Origin: Rhinolophus ferrumequinum | Taxonomy: Eukaryota; Chordata; Mammalia; Chiroptera; Rhinolophidae | Direction of reading: 5' to 3' | Assembly: GCF_004115265.2 (NCBI RefSeq) | Contig: NC_046306.1 | Span: 38,735,324 to 38,799,323, forward strand | DNA length: 64,000 bases | Made by a program: the position numbers and the translations under genes | In this document: positions 1 to 56,229 of the stretch, piece after piece | Layout of the letters: every line of letters begins with the position of its first letter | Numbering within the stretch: the first letter of the stretch is position 1 | Notes under the pieces: model-generated | The model's database searches: none | Seen by the model: the letters and a program-made list of their open reading frames with translations, nothing else | What the model was told of the DNA's origin: nothing

Positions 1-2282
1 AAACACAGACTTTGCATTATGTCTTAATAACCAGAGATTGATTTTTTCCAAAGCTTACAATCAATGGCGAAAACATAAAGTAGTCGTTGCCTCATTAGAA
101 TAAAGAGTCTTTTTAAACATTTTTCCCCATAACATGTTTTTAATTTTGAATATTAACTGAAAGAAAAAAGCGACAATAATTTAAAAATACAGCACCTCTG
201 ATGATAGTTAAGTGGATATTTATATACAGGTGTAAACTTTGACCAAAACAAATAGTGGGGCTCGAGACTCATGACAACACCAAAAAATCAAATTATGAGT
301 GAAGTCCTAATCTTTACAGTTGATTTCCATTTCGTATAAGGTATTTTGCTTACCTGTGAATATATTCCCTGGGGTCTGTCAAGGCCTCTCTGTGCTTAAC
401 AATGATCCATACTATATAGTCAAACAGAATCATAAGAATCCATGATTCGATGGCTTAAGTGAACAGTTTATGTGGGGCTCTTTCATGAAACCCTTCTGCT
501 CTTAGTTTGGTGATGAGTAAATTTTATGGAGCTATGATTTTTATGGTGATTAACGTTGAGGAAACTAGTCAAACAGAAATAATTTCAAGTTGATTCACTT
601 TTACTTTGAACTATCACTCATTATTAGATGGTGGGTGAGGGAAGAATATAAAATACATGCTCTAGACCCCAGTGCTGTCCAATAGAACTCTCTGGAGTAA
701 TGGACTGGAAATTATTTGAGGTAATACTTAGGGAATGTAATAGGCAAAAAATGTTGGGAAACAAACAAGGGTTTTTTTGAGGGGGTACTATCAAAAGAAA
801 ACTGGAATGATGTTTGATAGAGATCCAAAGGACCATGGAAGTTAATGGATAGAACTGTTTACAGAACAAAAATTTGAGGTATGGAAAAATTATTTTTAAA
901 AATACTTAAGACTTTGTAACAAAATCCCAATTGTTCTCCTGATTTCATCCTTTGACATTATGTTCATTTCTCAGGCTTCATAGAGCATTATTTAAAAGGA
1001 CCTGGCTAAGTTAATACTTATGGCAGAGGTCACAAATAGATGGCTTGAACTTCATGTATCTTGCAGTGTTTGTAAATTTTTCATTTACACTATAGTTGCT
1101 AACATAATCCGTATGTATATGGACTGGACATAATTCATATACATATGGATTATGTATACATACAGATATATTTCCTGAATATAAAAAGCACTATATAGGG
1201 CTGCCGGATGGCTCAGTTGGTTAGAGCACAAGCTCTGAACAACAGGGTTGCCAGTTCGATTCCCACATGGGCCAGTGAGCTGCGTCCTCCACAGCTAGAT
1301 TGAAGACAATGAGCTGCCGCTGAGCTTCCGGAGGGGCGACCTGATGGCTCAGTTGGTTATAACGCGAGCTCTCAACATCAAGGTTGCCGGTTTAATTCCC
1401 ATGTGGGATGGTGGGCTACGCCCCCTTGGAGCTGAGCTGTGCCCTCCCCAACTAGATTGAAGGACGACTTGGAGCTGATGGGCCCTGGAGAAACACTATT
1501 CCCCAATATCCCCAGTAAAATAAAAAAAATAAAAATTTCACATTAAAAAAAACCCAAAAACACAAAAAAATCAGAAAACTGGCAACACCTTGCCACATTC
1601 CCACATGTGTGAGCTCTCCACATTGGTCAGTCCTCATCACTGATGTCTTATGCAGAGTTGACTGCTCATATTCCCTGCCTGACCCTTGCAGACCCCTGCC
1701 TCTTAGCATCCTTATGTTGCATTCTCTCTCAACATGTTTGAAGGACTGGGGGGCAAGGTGTCAAAGTGAAGGCCTCATTCTGGGTTTGATATCTTGGGCC
1801 AGCTTGAAACAACCGCTAATGTTTTGAATTCTAAGCCAGTAGTCCGGACGTTTAGTCATGTTTTATTTCCCCCAATAAAATAGAAGTTTTATTTGAAAGA
1901 GGAGTACAACTCCTATAACACACATGAAAACTATTCAGTTTTAATCTGGACTGGGAAACTGTTTAGTTTTAATCAGGAAAACTGGGTTCCATTTCTGTCT
2001 TATTCACTTTGGATAGATAAGGGTGGTTAAGCTGTCCTTATGTCCCTTACGTGGGAAAAATACTGCTTTAGTTCATAGCAATTTGAGAAGATGTAGATTC
2101 TATGGAAAATGGAAATGCTGTTTATAACTTAGTTTGAACACTGAAACTTGTTTTTTTAGGCATTTTTTAAACTTTGGTCTGTTTTATGTGTCTGGTAATC
2201 ATCCAATAATAGAAAATTATTTACTAATAATCTGATAAGTGCTCTATTATATTGGTATGCAAAATAGCAGAAATTATTCTGT
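1..2282. other. Downstream flank and 3' UTR side of RBBP9
   Basis: There is no coding exon here that I can support. The right part is the 3' UTR of RBBP9, transcribed leftwards. Reverse-strand AATAAA signals lie at 1888-1893 and 1862-1867, about 390-420 nt past the stop codon, and are the likeliest polyadenylation signals. One SINE sits at about 1199-1571. The rest is AT-rich unique or very old sequence. Confidence 0.6.
1199..1571 (+). mobile_element. Dimeric tRNA-derived bat-type SINE
   Basis: Two tRNA-like heads lie in tandem. Each has an A-box-like TGGCTCAGTTGGTTA (near 1209 and 1344) and a B-box-like GGTTGCC..TTCGATTCC segment. They are followed by a 'gccctcc.caactagattga' body and an A-rich tail with 'ccccaataaa'-like wording. 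The flanks show no clean target-site duplication, so the right end is approximate. This resembles Rhin-1/VES-type SINEs of bats; the exact subfamily is inference. Confidence 0.75.
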
Positions 2283-8000
<5,718 letters not shown>

Positions 8001-8839
8001 TGCCAATAAGGCAGTTCATTCACTCCAGCCTTCCTCAGTGCAGAGGGCAGCCAAAAACAAAACTTGGGTTTCCATCAAATGTAAATAACCTGTTATTTGC
8101 CTCTTACTAGCGCTCTCATTTTACCCCTTATGTAGGCAGGCTATGATGCGCCCAGAACGTGTTATCTCTTTATTGGAATTACTGATATTTCTATAATAAA
8201 CTGTGCTTTTAGTTCCAAATATAAAGAACACAACCCGTTTACTGTTTGGGGACTCTTGGAATTCGTATTATTTTTCCTTCTAATTTCAAAACAGTTCTTA
8301 GAATAGTCAATATCAGCCCTGGTTGCTATTTTTCATTTATTTAAACAGTCCTTTAAAAAGGTTTCACAATTTGTGTAGAGTATGTGGATAACATTCATAA
8401 CTTAAACCAATTTAGAAACTGGGGAAATTGAGGCACCAATGAAATGGTTTACACATTATAATATGGCAGTTCTGAAATTTTAGGAACTGGTCGTATCTTA
8501 TAGATATATCCAAACCTTATTGAATTGAGGTGCGTGGGTATGATTATAAATGGGAATGAAGAGGAAAAGTTCTTCTTACTCCTTGCCCCTCCCATGGACT
8601 TATTCACTGTGGACATCACATTTGTGTTAGCATCTGACATTGAGAAACACTCTTTGGTAGTTTATTTTTTGAACAAGCACAAGTAGATGATCAATGATAC
8701 ACTGCCCTACCCACCACCTTCTTTAGGAAGAATAAGACATACTCTTTCCTCTTGGACCTTAGATTCTGGATTTCTTAGAAAGGTCAATGTTATTTAACTT
8801 TAAATGTAAACTCATTCACTTAGGAAGGAATGAACTACT

Positions 8840-9115
8840 GACGCACAAACACTATGGATGTCTCAAAAGGATTATACTGAGTGAAAGATGCCAGATAAAG
8901 AATACATACCATAATACCATATGATTCCACTCATTTAACACTAAAAAATACAAAGAGCACAAAGAAACATTGCAAGGTGATATACATATTTACTATCTTT
9001 ATTGTGGTGATGAACGTCAAAACTTAACAAACTGTACACTTTAATTTTATGCAGCTTACTGTATATCAATTATACTTCAATAAAGCTGTTTAAAGTTTAA
9101 AATAAACTAAAACAA
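8840..9115 (+). mobile_element. LINE-1 3' end
   Basis: Plus-oriented L1 3' UTR wording: 'accatatgattccactcatt' and 'ttaattttatgcagcttact', then 'ttatacttcaataaagctg' and an A-rich tail. It is 5'-truncated, in the gap between RBBP9 and SEC23B. Confidence 0.75.
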
Positions 9116-9369
9116 CCAGAGGCATTCCTATAGCCAAGTGGTTGTTTGCTTAGCTTTTAGTTCAAGTAACAATGACAGGAACTGTCATTAACAGGAACTT
9201 AACAGGAACTATAGGCTGAAAAGGGATCCATCCTTTCTTAAGGTTTAAGATTTGTCTTTCTTCTCACTCACAGGGTGACTAGCTCTTCCTTTTAGGAGAA
9301 CATAAGGCAATGGCCTCAACTCTCACCTTTCTCAGACCATTTATGTCAATAATGATTGCAATTTTGCAC

Positions 9370-9510
9370 GGTGACAGATGGTTATTAGACTTCTCAAGGT
9401 GATCACTTTGTAAGATATATAAATGTCAAACTATGATGTTGTACACCTAAAATTAATATAATATTGCATGTCAACTATAATTAAAGAGCTTTACATTCCA
9501 AAAAAAATTG
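9370..9510 (+). mobile_element. Second LINE-1 3' end fragment
   Basis: Contains 'atgttgtacacctaaaatta' and 'tgtcaactataattaaagag' followed by an A-run, the 3' terminus style of L1MA/L1MB elements in plus orientation. Confidence 0.65.
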
Positions 9511-9939
9511 CAGCGATTCCATAATTACACATAAATCTACCTTGTTTTCTTTTCTATTTTTTATCTCTTGTACTAGCATTTTCTGAGCTTGTCATTATCA
9601 GAGAAATAATTTGGCTTCAAAACAATATTTTTATGAATTTTTAAAAACCTGCAAATGTATATTTATAACTGGTACATCATTTCCTAATATAGCAAGAGCT
9701 GTTCACAAGAACTTGCCAAGGAAGTTTTAGTCTAACGGATTCCGCCACCCTCCTCTAAGGCCCTCCTTCTGGGTAATCTTCTTCTGCCTGAACTTTTCTT
9801 GTCAGTTCAGGATCTCCTCTGTAGGCAGTTTGTATCTAATCCTTCAAATTCACTGTCCAAGCATTCTCCCCTTTTCTACTTTTCCATTTCTTTCATGTAT
9901 TATTTTTTTAACTATCTTGAGGAGAAAGGAAATAAAAGG

Positions 9940-10400
9940 AAGCCTTCTTCAGATTCTTAAAGAACACATGGGAGTTAACAGGGAAAGGGAGAGAAGTGAA
10001 GAGGTTGTTCTTAGCAGAGAGGAGGGCATGCAAAAGGGCACAGAGGCTAGACACACAGCACCGGTGGGTTGGGAAAGACAGTTGGTTCAGTGCTGTAGGA
10101 ATGAGGTATGTATGTAGATTATAGAGCTCCTTGAGCCCCACAGTAAAGGGTCTATACTTTATTCTGTGAGTTATGGGAAAACTATGTAGAGTTTTAAGCA
10201 AGAGAATGTCCAAGTCAGATGTGTGATTTTGAAAAATCTGACAACCAATGTTTGAGATTTATGTTTGGCAAAATTCGGGCAAAGAGATCATTTGGGAGGC
10301 TGTGGCAGTAATCCAATGAGAGAGGATGAGAGTTTGAACTAAGTAAACAGATGGAATTGAGAAATATTTGTAATAAAAGATCTACAGGGCCAAATGATTC
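9940..10400. repeat. Ancient interspersed repeat, diverged
   Basis: Phrases such as 'gggcatgcaaaagggcacag', 'gagttttaagcaagagaatg' and 'ggcagtaatccaatgagaga' resemble the same old mammalian repeat as at 4970-5470, later part. Open frames on either strand here have no support as genes. Confidence 0.4.
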
Positions 10401-10530
10401 ATTCCTAGTTTCAGGGTGGGGAGTTAGAAGTGTAGGGGGGGAATACAAATTTATTTAAGTTTTACATGACATGGGAACCTTCATAAGGAAATGAAGACCC
10501 AAAGAAGCAGTTAAACCTGACGGCTTTTAT

Positions 10531-10721
10531 TTATTTAAAAAAAAATTTTATTGGGGAATATTTGGGAACAGTGTGTTTTTCCAGGACCCATCAGCTCCAA
10601 GTCAAGTCATTGTTTTAAATCTAGTTGTGGAGAGCGCAGCTCACTGGCCCACGTGGGAATCACACTGGCCACCTTGGTTATGAGCACTGAGCTCTAACCA
10701 CCTAAGCCAACCGGCCGCTCC
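10531..10721 (-). mobile_element. Bat-type SINE, single head, with target-site duplication
   Basis: Reading on the minus strand, a tRNA-like head (GGCTTAGGTGGTTAGAGCTC) is followed by the 'gggccagtgagctgcgctct' body and a 'ccccaataaaa' tail. It is flanked by an imperfect 19-bp duplication, TAAACCTGACGGCTTTTAT at 10512-10530 and the same with two changes at 10722-10740, so both ends are well defined. Confidence 0.85.
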
Positions 10722-11679
10722 TAAACCTGACTGTTTTTATGTTAGATTTGATGAAGAGTAGAAAGTCATGGGGAAAGGTGATAGGACAGAATGAAATGAG
10801 CAGTGTGGATAGTAAACTCTGGGACACTTAGCAAGTCCTGTTCATCCGATTCATCTTCAGAGGTAAGAATGCTCCTTTCTTAGGAGGGCATTTTTCACAT
10901 GAAAGTGAGGACCTGCTTTAGGGGAGAGAAAGAAGGTCAGAGAGACTTTCCTTACATGTATCATTTCTCAGATTCCTTCAGGTTAAAATATTCAATATGC
11001 TAAGGTGTCATATTTTGGGGTAGTGTGTCTCGAACCCCATCAGAGTAGGAGAGGATAATTCTCTAGTTTCCAGGCTGAGCAGCTGGTAGAAGAATGGTAT
11101 CTCCAAGTGAAATAGAAAGTACAAGAGGCAGAAGGTTAGGTGCCAGGGGAAATATGAATTCAGTTTAGAACATAATGAGATTGAGATGCCCAGATATATC
11201 CAGGAAGTTGCTGAATATATTAATCTGATGTTAGAGAAGTATAACCGAGAAATACAGAATGTAGATTATAGATGATGAATCATATTTCAGAAAAACTGTG
11301 AAAGACTTTGAAATAGTCAAAAGAAATTACTGGGTGAGCTTTCTATGGAATGCTGGGCATTTTTTAAAGGAACCTCTAGGGTCAGCTGATTGTAAGGGGT
11401 GTGTGCCTTTATCTTTGACTAAACTATTTTACAGTTCGGTAGAGATAGAAATTAACTTACAGAAAATGGATAATAATACAAAATGTTTCCTGCCCATAAC
11501 AATGCAAATGATTCCTGTCCACAGTAATGCGAATGAATTTTGTGTGATAGAGAATGTCTCTATAAATCAAATTTTTCTTTGAACCAGTTTGAACATCCTT
11601 ACTGGTTTCCTTATCAATGAATGAGTTATGTAGACTCTTTGACACATTTTCATTTTATATTTGGATGAGGGCCATAATT

Positions 11680-11776
11680 TTACGTTTTTGAAACTTTCTT
11701 TAACAATTCCGGAGGTCTCACCAGCATCCCAATGGATCCACCTGACAAAGCCACGTAAATCATGTTGCTGAAGAAC
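11680..11776 (-). other. Exon-like signal with a 27-codon frame, unidentified
   Basis: On the minus strand a perfect branch-point TACTAAC and a CTAATTTCAG acceptor end at 11777. Seven to fifteen bases later comes an ATG (11763-11761) opening a frame of 27 codons to a TAA at 11682-11680. The peptide starts MIYVALSGGSIGML. A possible donor, CTG|GTGAGA, lies at 11721. It points away from SEC23B's CpG island, so it could be an exon of a divergent transcript. I do not recognise it; chance or a decayed copy of a gene exon are both possible. Confidence 0.3.
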
Positions 11777-12600
11777 CTGAAATTAGGTTAGTACATCTTT
11801 TAAAGGAGCTCTGTCTGATTGGCTTATAGAGATAAATATACACTTATATAAATCGTCTATTCCTAAAATTCCCATAAGGAAATTAAATACCTAATACTTT
11901 AAATGTGCGAGATTTAAAAATATATATCCTTTTTACAGAAATTTCTAGTACAGAAAGAATCCAGGTACAAAGAATGAAAGCAAATCCCTGCCAAGTGATA
12001 TTTCAATGATTGGTTAAAAAAAAACACAGCTATGTCTTTTCTCAGTGTGAAGTATAATACAAGCGTGTATTTTAATTGAGCTTTTTTCCTGAGAATTCAT
12101 TTGAATTTCCTAAATTTATACAAGTGTAATGATGAAATGACCTAAAATTACTTTTACATAATGTTTTAGGAACATGAAAAATGTAAATTAGCTCAGCAAA
12201 ACTGAGTAAGTAGGCTGAGAAACTTTTTACATTGTTTCATAATACATTGACTTAAACAAATATTTACATTTAAGTAACAAATATTTAGTAACTTAAATAT
12301 TTAGTAAATAACTTAAAACAGAGTTACATAGGACAGAAGTCATTTCACCTGAATGTTCTAAGCCTATATATGTTCTAGGCCTAGATGTGTTCTAAGCATA
12401 ATTTTATGTAATTTCGCTTATTTTTATAAGCTATAGAGAGGTTATTATCTCTGGGTCGTTTTTGCCATGTATAAGAAAGCGTAAAACGGTTGTGGTGGCT
12501 GTAGAAGTCGCGCTCTATGTAGTTAGGAGGGGTTTTTAGTCTCTTGAAAGTGACAGTTCTCAATTATTCACCTCTTCATAGAAAGATGACAAAGACAGAA
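11777..12600. other. AT-rich intergenic stretch
   Basis: No recognisable gene or repeat. It contains short tandemly echoed phrases such as 'aacaaatatttagtaactta' near 12270-12310 and 'tgttctaggcctagatgtgt' near 12370-12400. These look like local slippage duplications. Confidence 0.5.
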
Positions 12601-12609
12601 GCAAAGAGG

Positions 12610-13540
12610 AACTGTGCGCTAGAGCCAGTCTCCGCAGAGCGCGACCCATGAGAGCGAGCGAGAGGCGGAAACCTTCTAATAGGATAAAGCAGAATCAAAC
12701 CTGGCGAGTTTACCAGGAATCTTAACTACTAGACCCAGTGACCAAGCCTCACACAGGTGAGTGAGCAAGCCTCTCCACACTCACCGCCCTTCCGCTCCCT
12801 CCGCCCCGCTCCTTCCCAAGAGCTGACGCCTCCTTCCGGTCAGCTTCAGTTTCCTCCACGCGGCGCCGCTCCTTCTTCAGGGGCTGCACGTCATCGTTCT
12901 CGCTTCTCGGTAACTAAGGCGATGAGAGGGACTTTCCACTGAGACGAGTGGGCGTCATGTTGGATCGGGGGAACCACTGAGACAAACCGAGGGTGAGCCT
13001 AGGGAACAGTACGGCGGCGCCGGGGTATTCTAAAGCAGAAACGTTTAGAGGTGAACTCGGAGAGACGTGTGTTCTGAAAAACAGGTTTTGTAAAGCGAGG
13101 CGCCTCTGTTTTGCCCTCTTCCAAGATGTCGGCGTGGCTTCTCTGAGCGTCTTGCTTGCGCTCGTCGCCAGGGAGGCGCTCTTTGATTGGCCGGCGGGCG
13201 GCGTGACGAACAGGGGCGCGGATCAATCGGCTGAGGGCTGAGCTGGACTTGGCGGTGGGAGCCGGAACCGGTACCTTGTAGGTGGAGTTGCGGGCGGCTG
13301 CGGCCAGGTGAACCGCTGGGGCCAGGTAAGTGGGGAGCGCAGGGAAAGGAGGTCTGAGGGCATGGGATTGCGTCTGTGTGTGGGGACTAATGGTTTGCTT
13401 CCGGAGTGAGGCCTTTTCCTGGCCTGCAGAGGAACCAAGGGAATCGGTGACCCAGGAGTCTTCTGAGAGACGTTTTCCCCGCGCGGCGGGGCAGCCGGCG
13501 GGCTTCTGGCCTCCGAATCGCTGTGTGCGGAAGGACCCAA
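12610..13540 (+). promoter_or_regulatory. CpG island and promoter of SEC23B
   Basis: GC- and CpG-rich block upstream of SEC23B coding exon 1. Visible elements are an ETS-like CTTCCGGT near 12832-12839, a YY1-like CCAAGATGTCGGCG near 13122-13135, an inverted CCAAT box (ATTGG at 13186-13190), and a TGACG half-site just after. Likely donors of untranslated first exons are GGCCAG|GTAAGT at 13325/13326, with weaker candidates at 12756 (ACACAG|GTGAGT) and 13307. Several alternative 5' exons are known for SEC23B in human. The actual start sites are inference. Confidence 0.75.
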
Positions 13541-15291
13541 CCCCTTTTTTACAATTGTGTAACTCTAGATTCCGGTGAAATGACTTCTGTTTCGTGACTG
13601 AGCTGGAACTAGAACACAGGTCTTCTGACTCCTGAAGCAAAAATCCTTTAAGCAGAGGATTAAGCCTTTGCTTAAACTGGGCCACTGTGTACTGAAAAGT
13701 TATGGCTTGGGATAAGAGTGGTTCCGATTTTTTTTTTTTTTTTTGGCGGATACTCCTATAGGATCTTTCTAGTCTTTTCATTCATTCATTCATTCAGGTG
13801 TTAACCTCTTCAGATAACCTTCTCCTTTGAGACTTTGTTTTAAGCCATAGATCTGTCTTTCTAGAAAAGTACACATTCGCTGATACACAACATTTTACAT
13901 AAGTTTCAGAGGATTTATTGATCCTCTGAAGCCCCTTGTGGGTTATGTGCCCAGAGTTAAGAATCCATGCTCTAGAAGTGGCGAGGGGAAGGAGCAGTGG
14001 GAAACAGAGAGCAGGTTTTAATATAAAAGGTTGTGGAGGTCAGTACCTTTTAATAATGAACTATTTTGAGAGGGAAAACAGCCATTTAGTGAAGTCTACT
14101 GAGGTTTTGCTGAGACTTGTAATATTAAAACTTGCTTTCATTCCCAACCTGAGTTATCTCTGCCACCCAGAAAGCTGAAGGAATGCTTTCTGTGTACATA
14201 GTGAGTGCCTCAGTTTCCTGCTTTTGCCAGAAATAAATACATGCCTTAGAGTTTCAGATGCAGCAAACTTTTGGAATTTTTGTGGTCTGGCTTGTGTATA
14301 GCAGAGTAATTCATTCTTTTGCTTTTCTAGCCATATTATATTGTCTTAGTTCAAATTATTTACCATGTGGCACATCTCATAATAAGCTGGAGACAATTAA
14401 TATTCAGCATTGCATGAAATGAGCACTAGAGGCCAATAATATTGTAGGTTATTTAACTTGCCTTTTTTCTCTCATTTTTCTTGAGGGGATTGTTCCCTTG
14501 AAGACTCATGTGAGGTGTGTTAGCCTAGATTTTAGGATGTGTAAATAACTGAATGAAGGTGGTGTTATCCCTGTTTGAAAAGCTCAGTCCGGATGGCTGT
14601 TTTATTAACTGGAGTCTTTCAAGGCACAGGCATAAGAAATCATGGTGAGCAGAGAGGTCTTGGTGAGGAATTTACTTGGCATAAAAGCAGACTTTCGTTT
14701 GTAATTTTGGTGATCCCAAGTAGAAATTTGCTCAGAGCTGGTGGCTGTTCCCATTATGAATTGGATTCCCACATCAGTTTTCAGTTCTTTTCTCCACAGT
14801 TAGTGAAGGGAGGACGGGAAGGGCACTAAAACAAGATCACGGGATGCAAAATTAAATAGTGTTTACTTTAGTAGAGCAAGGAAGGAAGGGGGTCAGGGAG
14901 GAAAATAGCTGGATGCTGAAACAGGGTTTGAGAATTACCAGTGGGCAAGGGGCTGAAATTAGCTTGGTTGAAATGAGATGATATGAGGAGGTTTAAATTA
15001 GTATTCAACTACATGAAGCTTAGAGATCAAATGATTATAAACCTCCTGCTCCTTTTATTTATTTTTTATAAGTGCTAGAGAGGAGGGTACAGAAGGGAAC
15101 TGTAATCAAAAATAACTGAAGTTAACCAGCTTTTGGGGGTCAAAGGGATGGGAGATGTTATTGTCCTACAGTGACAGGTTTTTCTGGACTAAGTGTTTAA
15201 GAAATATTGTGTTAAGTGACCATCTTTTTATCTTTGAAGTTTAGTTGAGAATTTCATATACAATTAAAACTTTATCTTCAGTTTCTTTTAG
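13326..15291. other. First intron of SEC23B (5' UTR intron)
   Basis: Runs from the likely donor at 13326 to the acceptor TTTTAG at 15291. It includes a T-run at 13729-13744 and a short (CATT)n near 13778-13797. No coding exon is seen. Confidence 0.6.
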
Positions 15292-53457
<38,166 letters not shown>

Positions 53458-53590
53458 GTTGGGGGTGTGAGCAGGAAATTGAAGAAAACACTGTCAGTTG
53501 TGTTCACAATTGTTTATAAAGGCTTACTAACATTCCTTTCACTTTTCTTGTGGATTTTAATAAATAATCAAAGGAAGTGTTGTATGTAAC
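53458..53590 (+). terminator. SEC23B: SEC23B 3' UTR and polyadenylation signal
   Basis: A canonical AATAAA lies at 53559-53564, about 100 nt past the stop, followed by a GT-rich stretch ('gaagtgttgtatgtaac'), as expected for cleavage near 53575-53590. Longer forms are possible. Confidence 0.8.
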
Positions 53591-56220
53591 TCTTTAGATT
53601 ATAATTTATTTGTTTTTCTTATTGTGCCCCTTTTCTTGCATCATAAAATTATAAGGTCATAAATGTTTTGGTACTTATTTGTAAATGCTTTTTGTATCCT
53701 AACTTGATAGTCTATATAAAATCAGAAGTAATATGTTTTGGCAACTTGCTTAGATGAAAACCATGAAGGTCCCAGAAGGGAAATAAATCTGGATGAAGAA
53801 AGCACTGGCTAAAATAATGCTAATACAAATTTGATTTCCTGAGGTCTCTCTGTGGTGTGTGTGTTTTTTAAGCGACTCCCCCAAGAGATATTTCTTGAAC
53901 TTAATCTTCATTTACTGTCTAAATGTTAACAGACCAAGGAAAAGTTTGAAAAATGTGAAACTTTGTTGAGGTAGCGTGGTCTAGAGTGACAGTGTCCCTA
54001 ATTCATATATAACATTCCATGTAAACAGCCCAACCTAGGTAGACAGAAGAGTGGCTGATGGGCATAAGTGGCTCTAACAGAGTGACAACACATTTATCTT
54101 GGGCACAAGTAAAATAACTTTAACAGGTACTACTTTTTAATCACAGTGTAATATATGCACGTTAAAAAAAAAAAAAAAAAAACAGAAACAATCTTAACCT
54201 AAAGAGCTTATAACAAATAACAGTTTCCTCTACTCCCTATGCCTAGACCTACTCTTCAGAGGTAACTGCTTTAACCTTTCCTTTTAAGCTTTTTGTTGTT
54301 GATGTCAATTTTAGCCAGTATCTCTCAATTCCGATTTTTAAGAATGAGGATTTTACTACCTTTTTACCATTCAATTTTGATCAGCTATACCTTTATTTTT
54401 ATATTATCAAGGTTGGTAAAATTTACATTCTAACCTATAACTATAATTATGTCTTTTGTCGCAAAGTTGATTCTGAAAGTTGAAAACTAATAAAGATATT
54501 TTATGCAATTGTAATAATGTAAATATTATTCACGTTTCAGTCAGGTAACGTTACATTTTTCTCCAGGGGTTTGATGTCCCAGTAATCCCTATTTCATTTA
54601 AAGGACAACAATCCTAATGACAAAATCAGTCCCTTTTCTTACATTCTAGCATTCCATAGATTGGTTTGCTTCCTTTTTGGATTATTATGGCTTCTTATAT
54701 TTCCTGTTGTTTTCTCTTAGAGTTTCTACTTTTTGTTTTTTGAGAAGATTTTGTTCTCTATTTATTAAGGAATTCCAGCTTATTATTATGTTCAATGGAG
54801 TAGTCTTTAGAGGTCACTAATGATCTCTGTAAACATAGGCCACTTGCTATGACAGTTGTCATCCAGGATTTTTTTTGTTTGGACTCCTGGGTTAGTTCTA
54901 CTTTTCCTTTTATTCCCTAAGTCATTTTGCCATCCCAAATGATTTTTCCTAAAAAAAAGTACATGGAAGATAATTCACTGAATCTATTCTGTCTTCATAT
55001 TTGACAGCTTTGTTGAGTTTAAAATTCTAAGCCCCAAATAATTTTCTCTTTCAGAACTTTGGAGCAACTATTTCATTCAGTAAATAATTCTTAAGTATTT
55101 GCTATGCACAGAGTAATCCTCTAGGCACTGGGAAGGTAGACAATAAAACAAATATTCCTGCCCTCATGGAGCTTATCTTATGTTCTAGTGAGGGAAGATG
55201 GACAAGTAAAAAATTGGAAGTAAATTACATCATTTATTAGAATGAGTGTTATGTAGAAAAGTAAATCTGGTACCTATTAAATGGATGAACCATTTGGATT
55301 GATTCTGATATTCTATCTTTTTAATTTGTATTGTACTGCCTTTTTGCCTCTGCTCTATATTCTGGGAGGGTTTCCTATCTTATCAAGGTGTTAAACAGTT
55401 ACATTTTAGATGCCAAGGGCTTTTATTTTGTGCACCTTTTCCATTGAATACTTATTTTTTGTACATAATTTTTAAATGAGATACATCATATAGAAGAGTA
55501 TGTGAAACTGTGTATCCAGTTTAACACTATATACAGATCAGGGCCGAAATTTCCTTCTTGGGCCTGTCTCAAATTAACAGAAGAATGTGATAGACCCAGC
55601 TCTCTCAGGCGTTCTCTCCAGTGACAATGAGTTACGATGCTGGGGGTGGGTGGCACCACTGGGTGACCTAATATAAAAAACTTAGCTATTTCCAGATAGG
55701 GTGTGCAGGTGGAGGTTAGTGTTATGTGGAGAGCAGCCGTCTCAAGAGGGGTACACTGGAGCCCTGTGTGCCGAAGCAAGCTGACCTCCATCTGAAAGGC
55801 AAGGAAAGCCTCTGATTTATCTTAGGATGTGCAATGATGAGTTACAGGTTTTAATAACTAGGAGAGTAACAGCATATATAGAAGGAGGCTGGAATCCAAG
55901 TGAGGTCTGAACAGAGGCAGGTGTTTAGACAGATTATAGATGGCATGTTAGAAGAGAGGATGAGTCCAAGTTTCTCATCCTCTGAATTACAGAAAAGGAA
56001 GGAGAAGTTTCTTTCTTGTTGGGGTGTAGCATTGATAAATTTAATCCTGGACATTATTTGTTTAAGGATCTTGTAGGCTACAACGGTGAAAATGCCCAGC
56101 ATGTTGGCAGTAATTAATATGGATTTGCTTTCAGGAGAATTGAGTAGATTTGAGTCATTAGCATATAAAGTAAATAACTTAAGTTGCTCAGGATGAGAAG
56201 AGAAGCAAGCTTGGAACAGA
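53591..56220. other. SEC23B-SMIM26 intergenic stretch, left part
   Basis: No gene. A poly(A) run at 54164-54182 and old-repeat text at about 55070-55210 ('ctaggcactgggaaggtaga', 'cctcatggagcttatcttat') and about 55860-56110. Minus-strand frames of 101 and 83 codons here show no family features. Confidence 0.45.
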
Positions 56221-56229
56221 ATACCAATT

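Noticed and set aside
1205-1420. tRNA-like sequences with A and B boxes, also in the other SINEs
   Set aside because: They belong to dimeric or trimeric SINE units with A-rich tails and do not keep a full cloverleaf, so they are not tRNA genes.
12999-13781. A 260-codon minus-strand frame, the longest open frame in the window
   Set aside because: It lies antisense over the SEC23B CpG island, runs through a poly(T) tract (a lysine run) and has low-complexity composition with no family features. CpG-rich sequence has few stops by chance.
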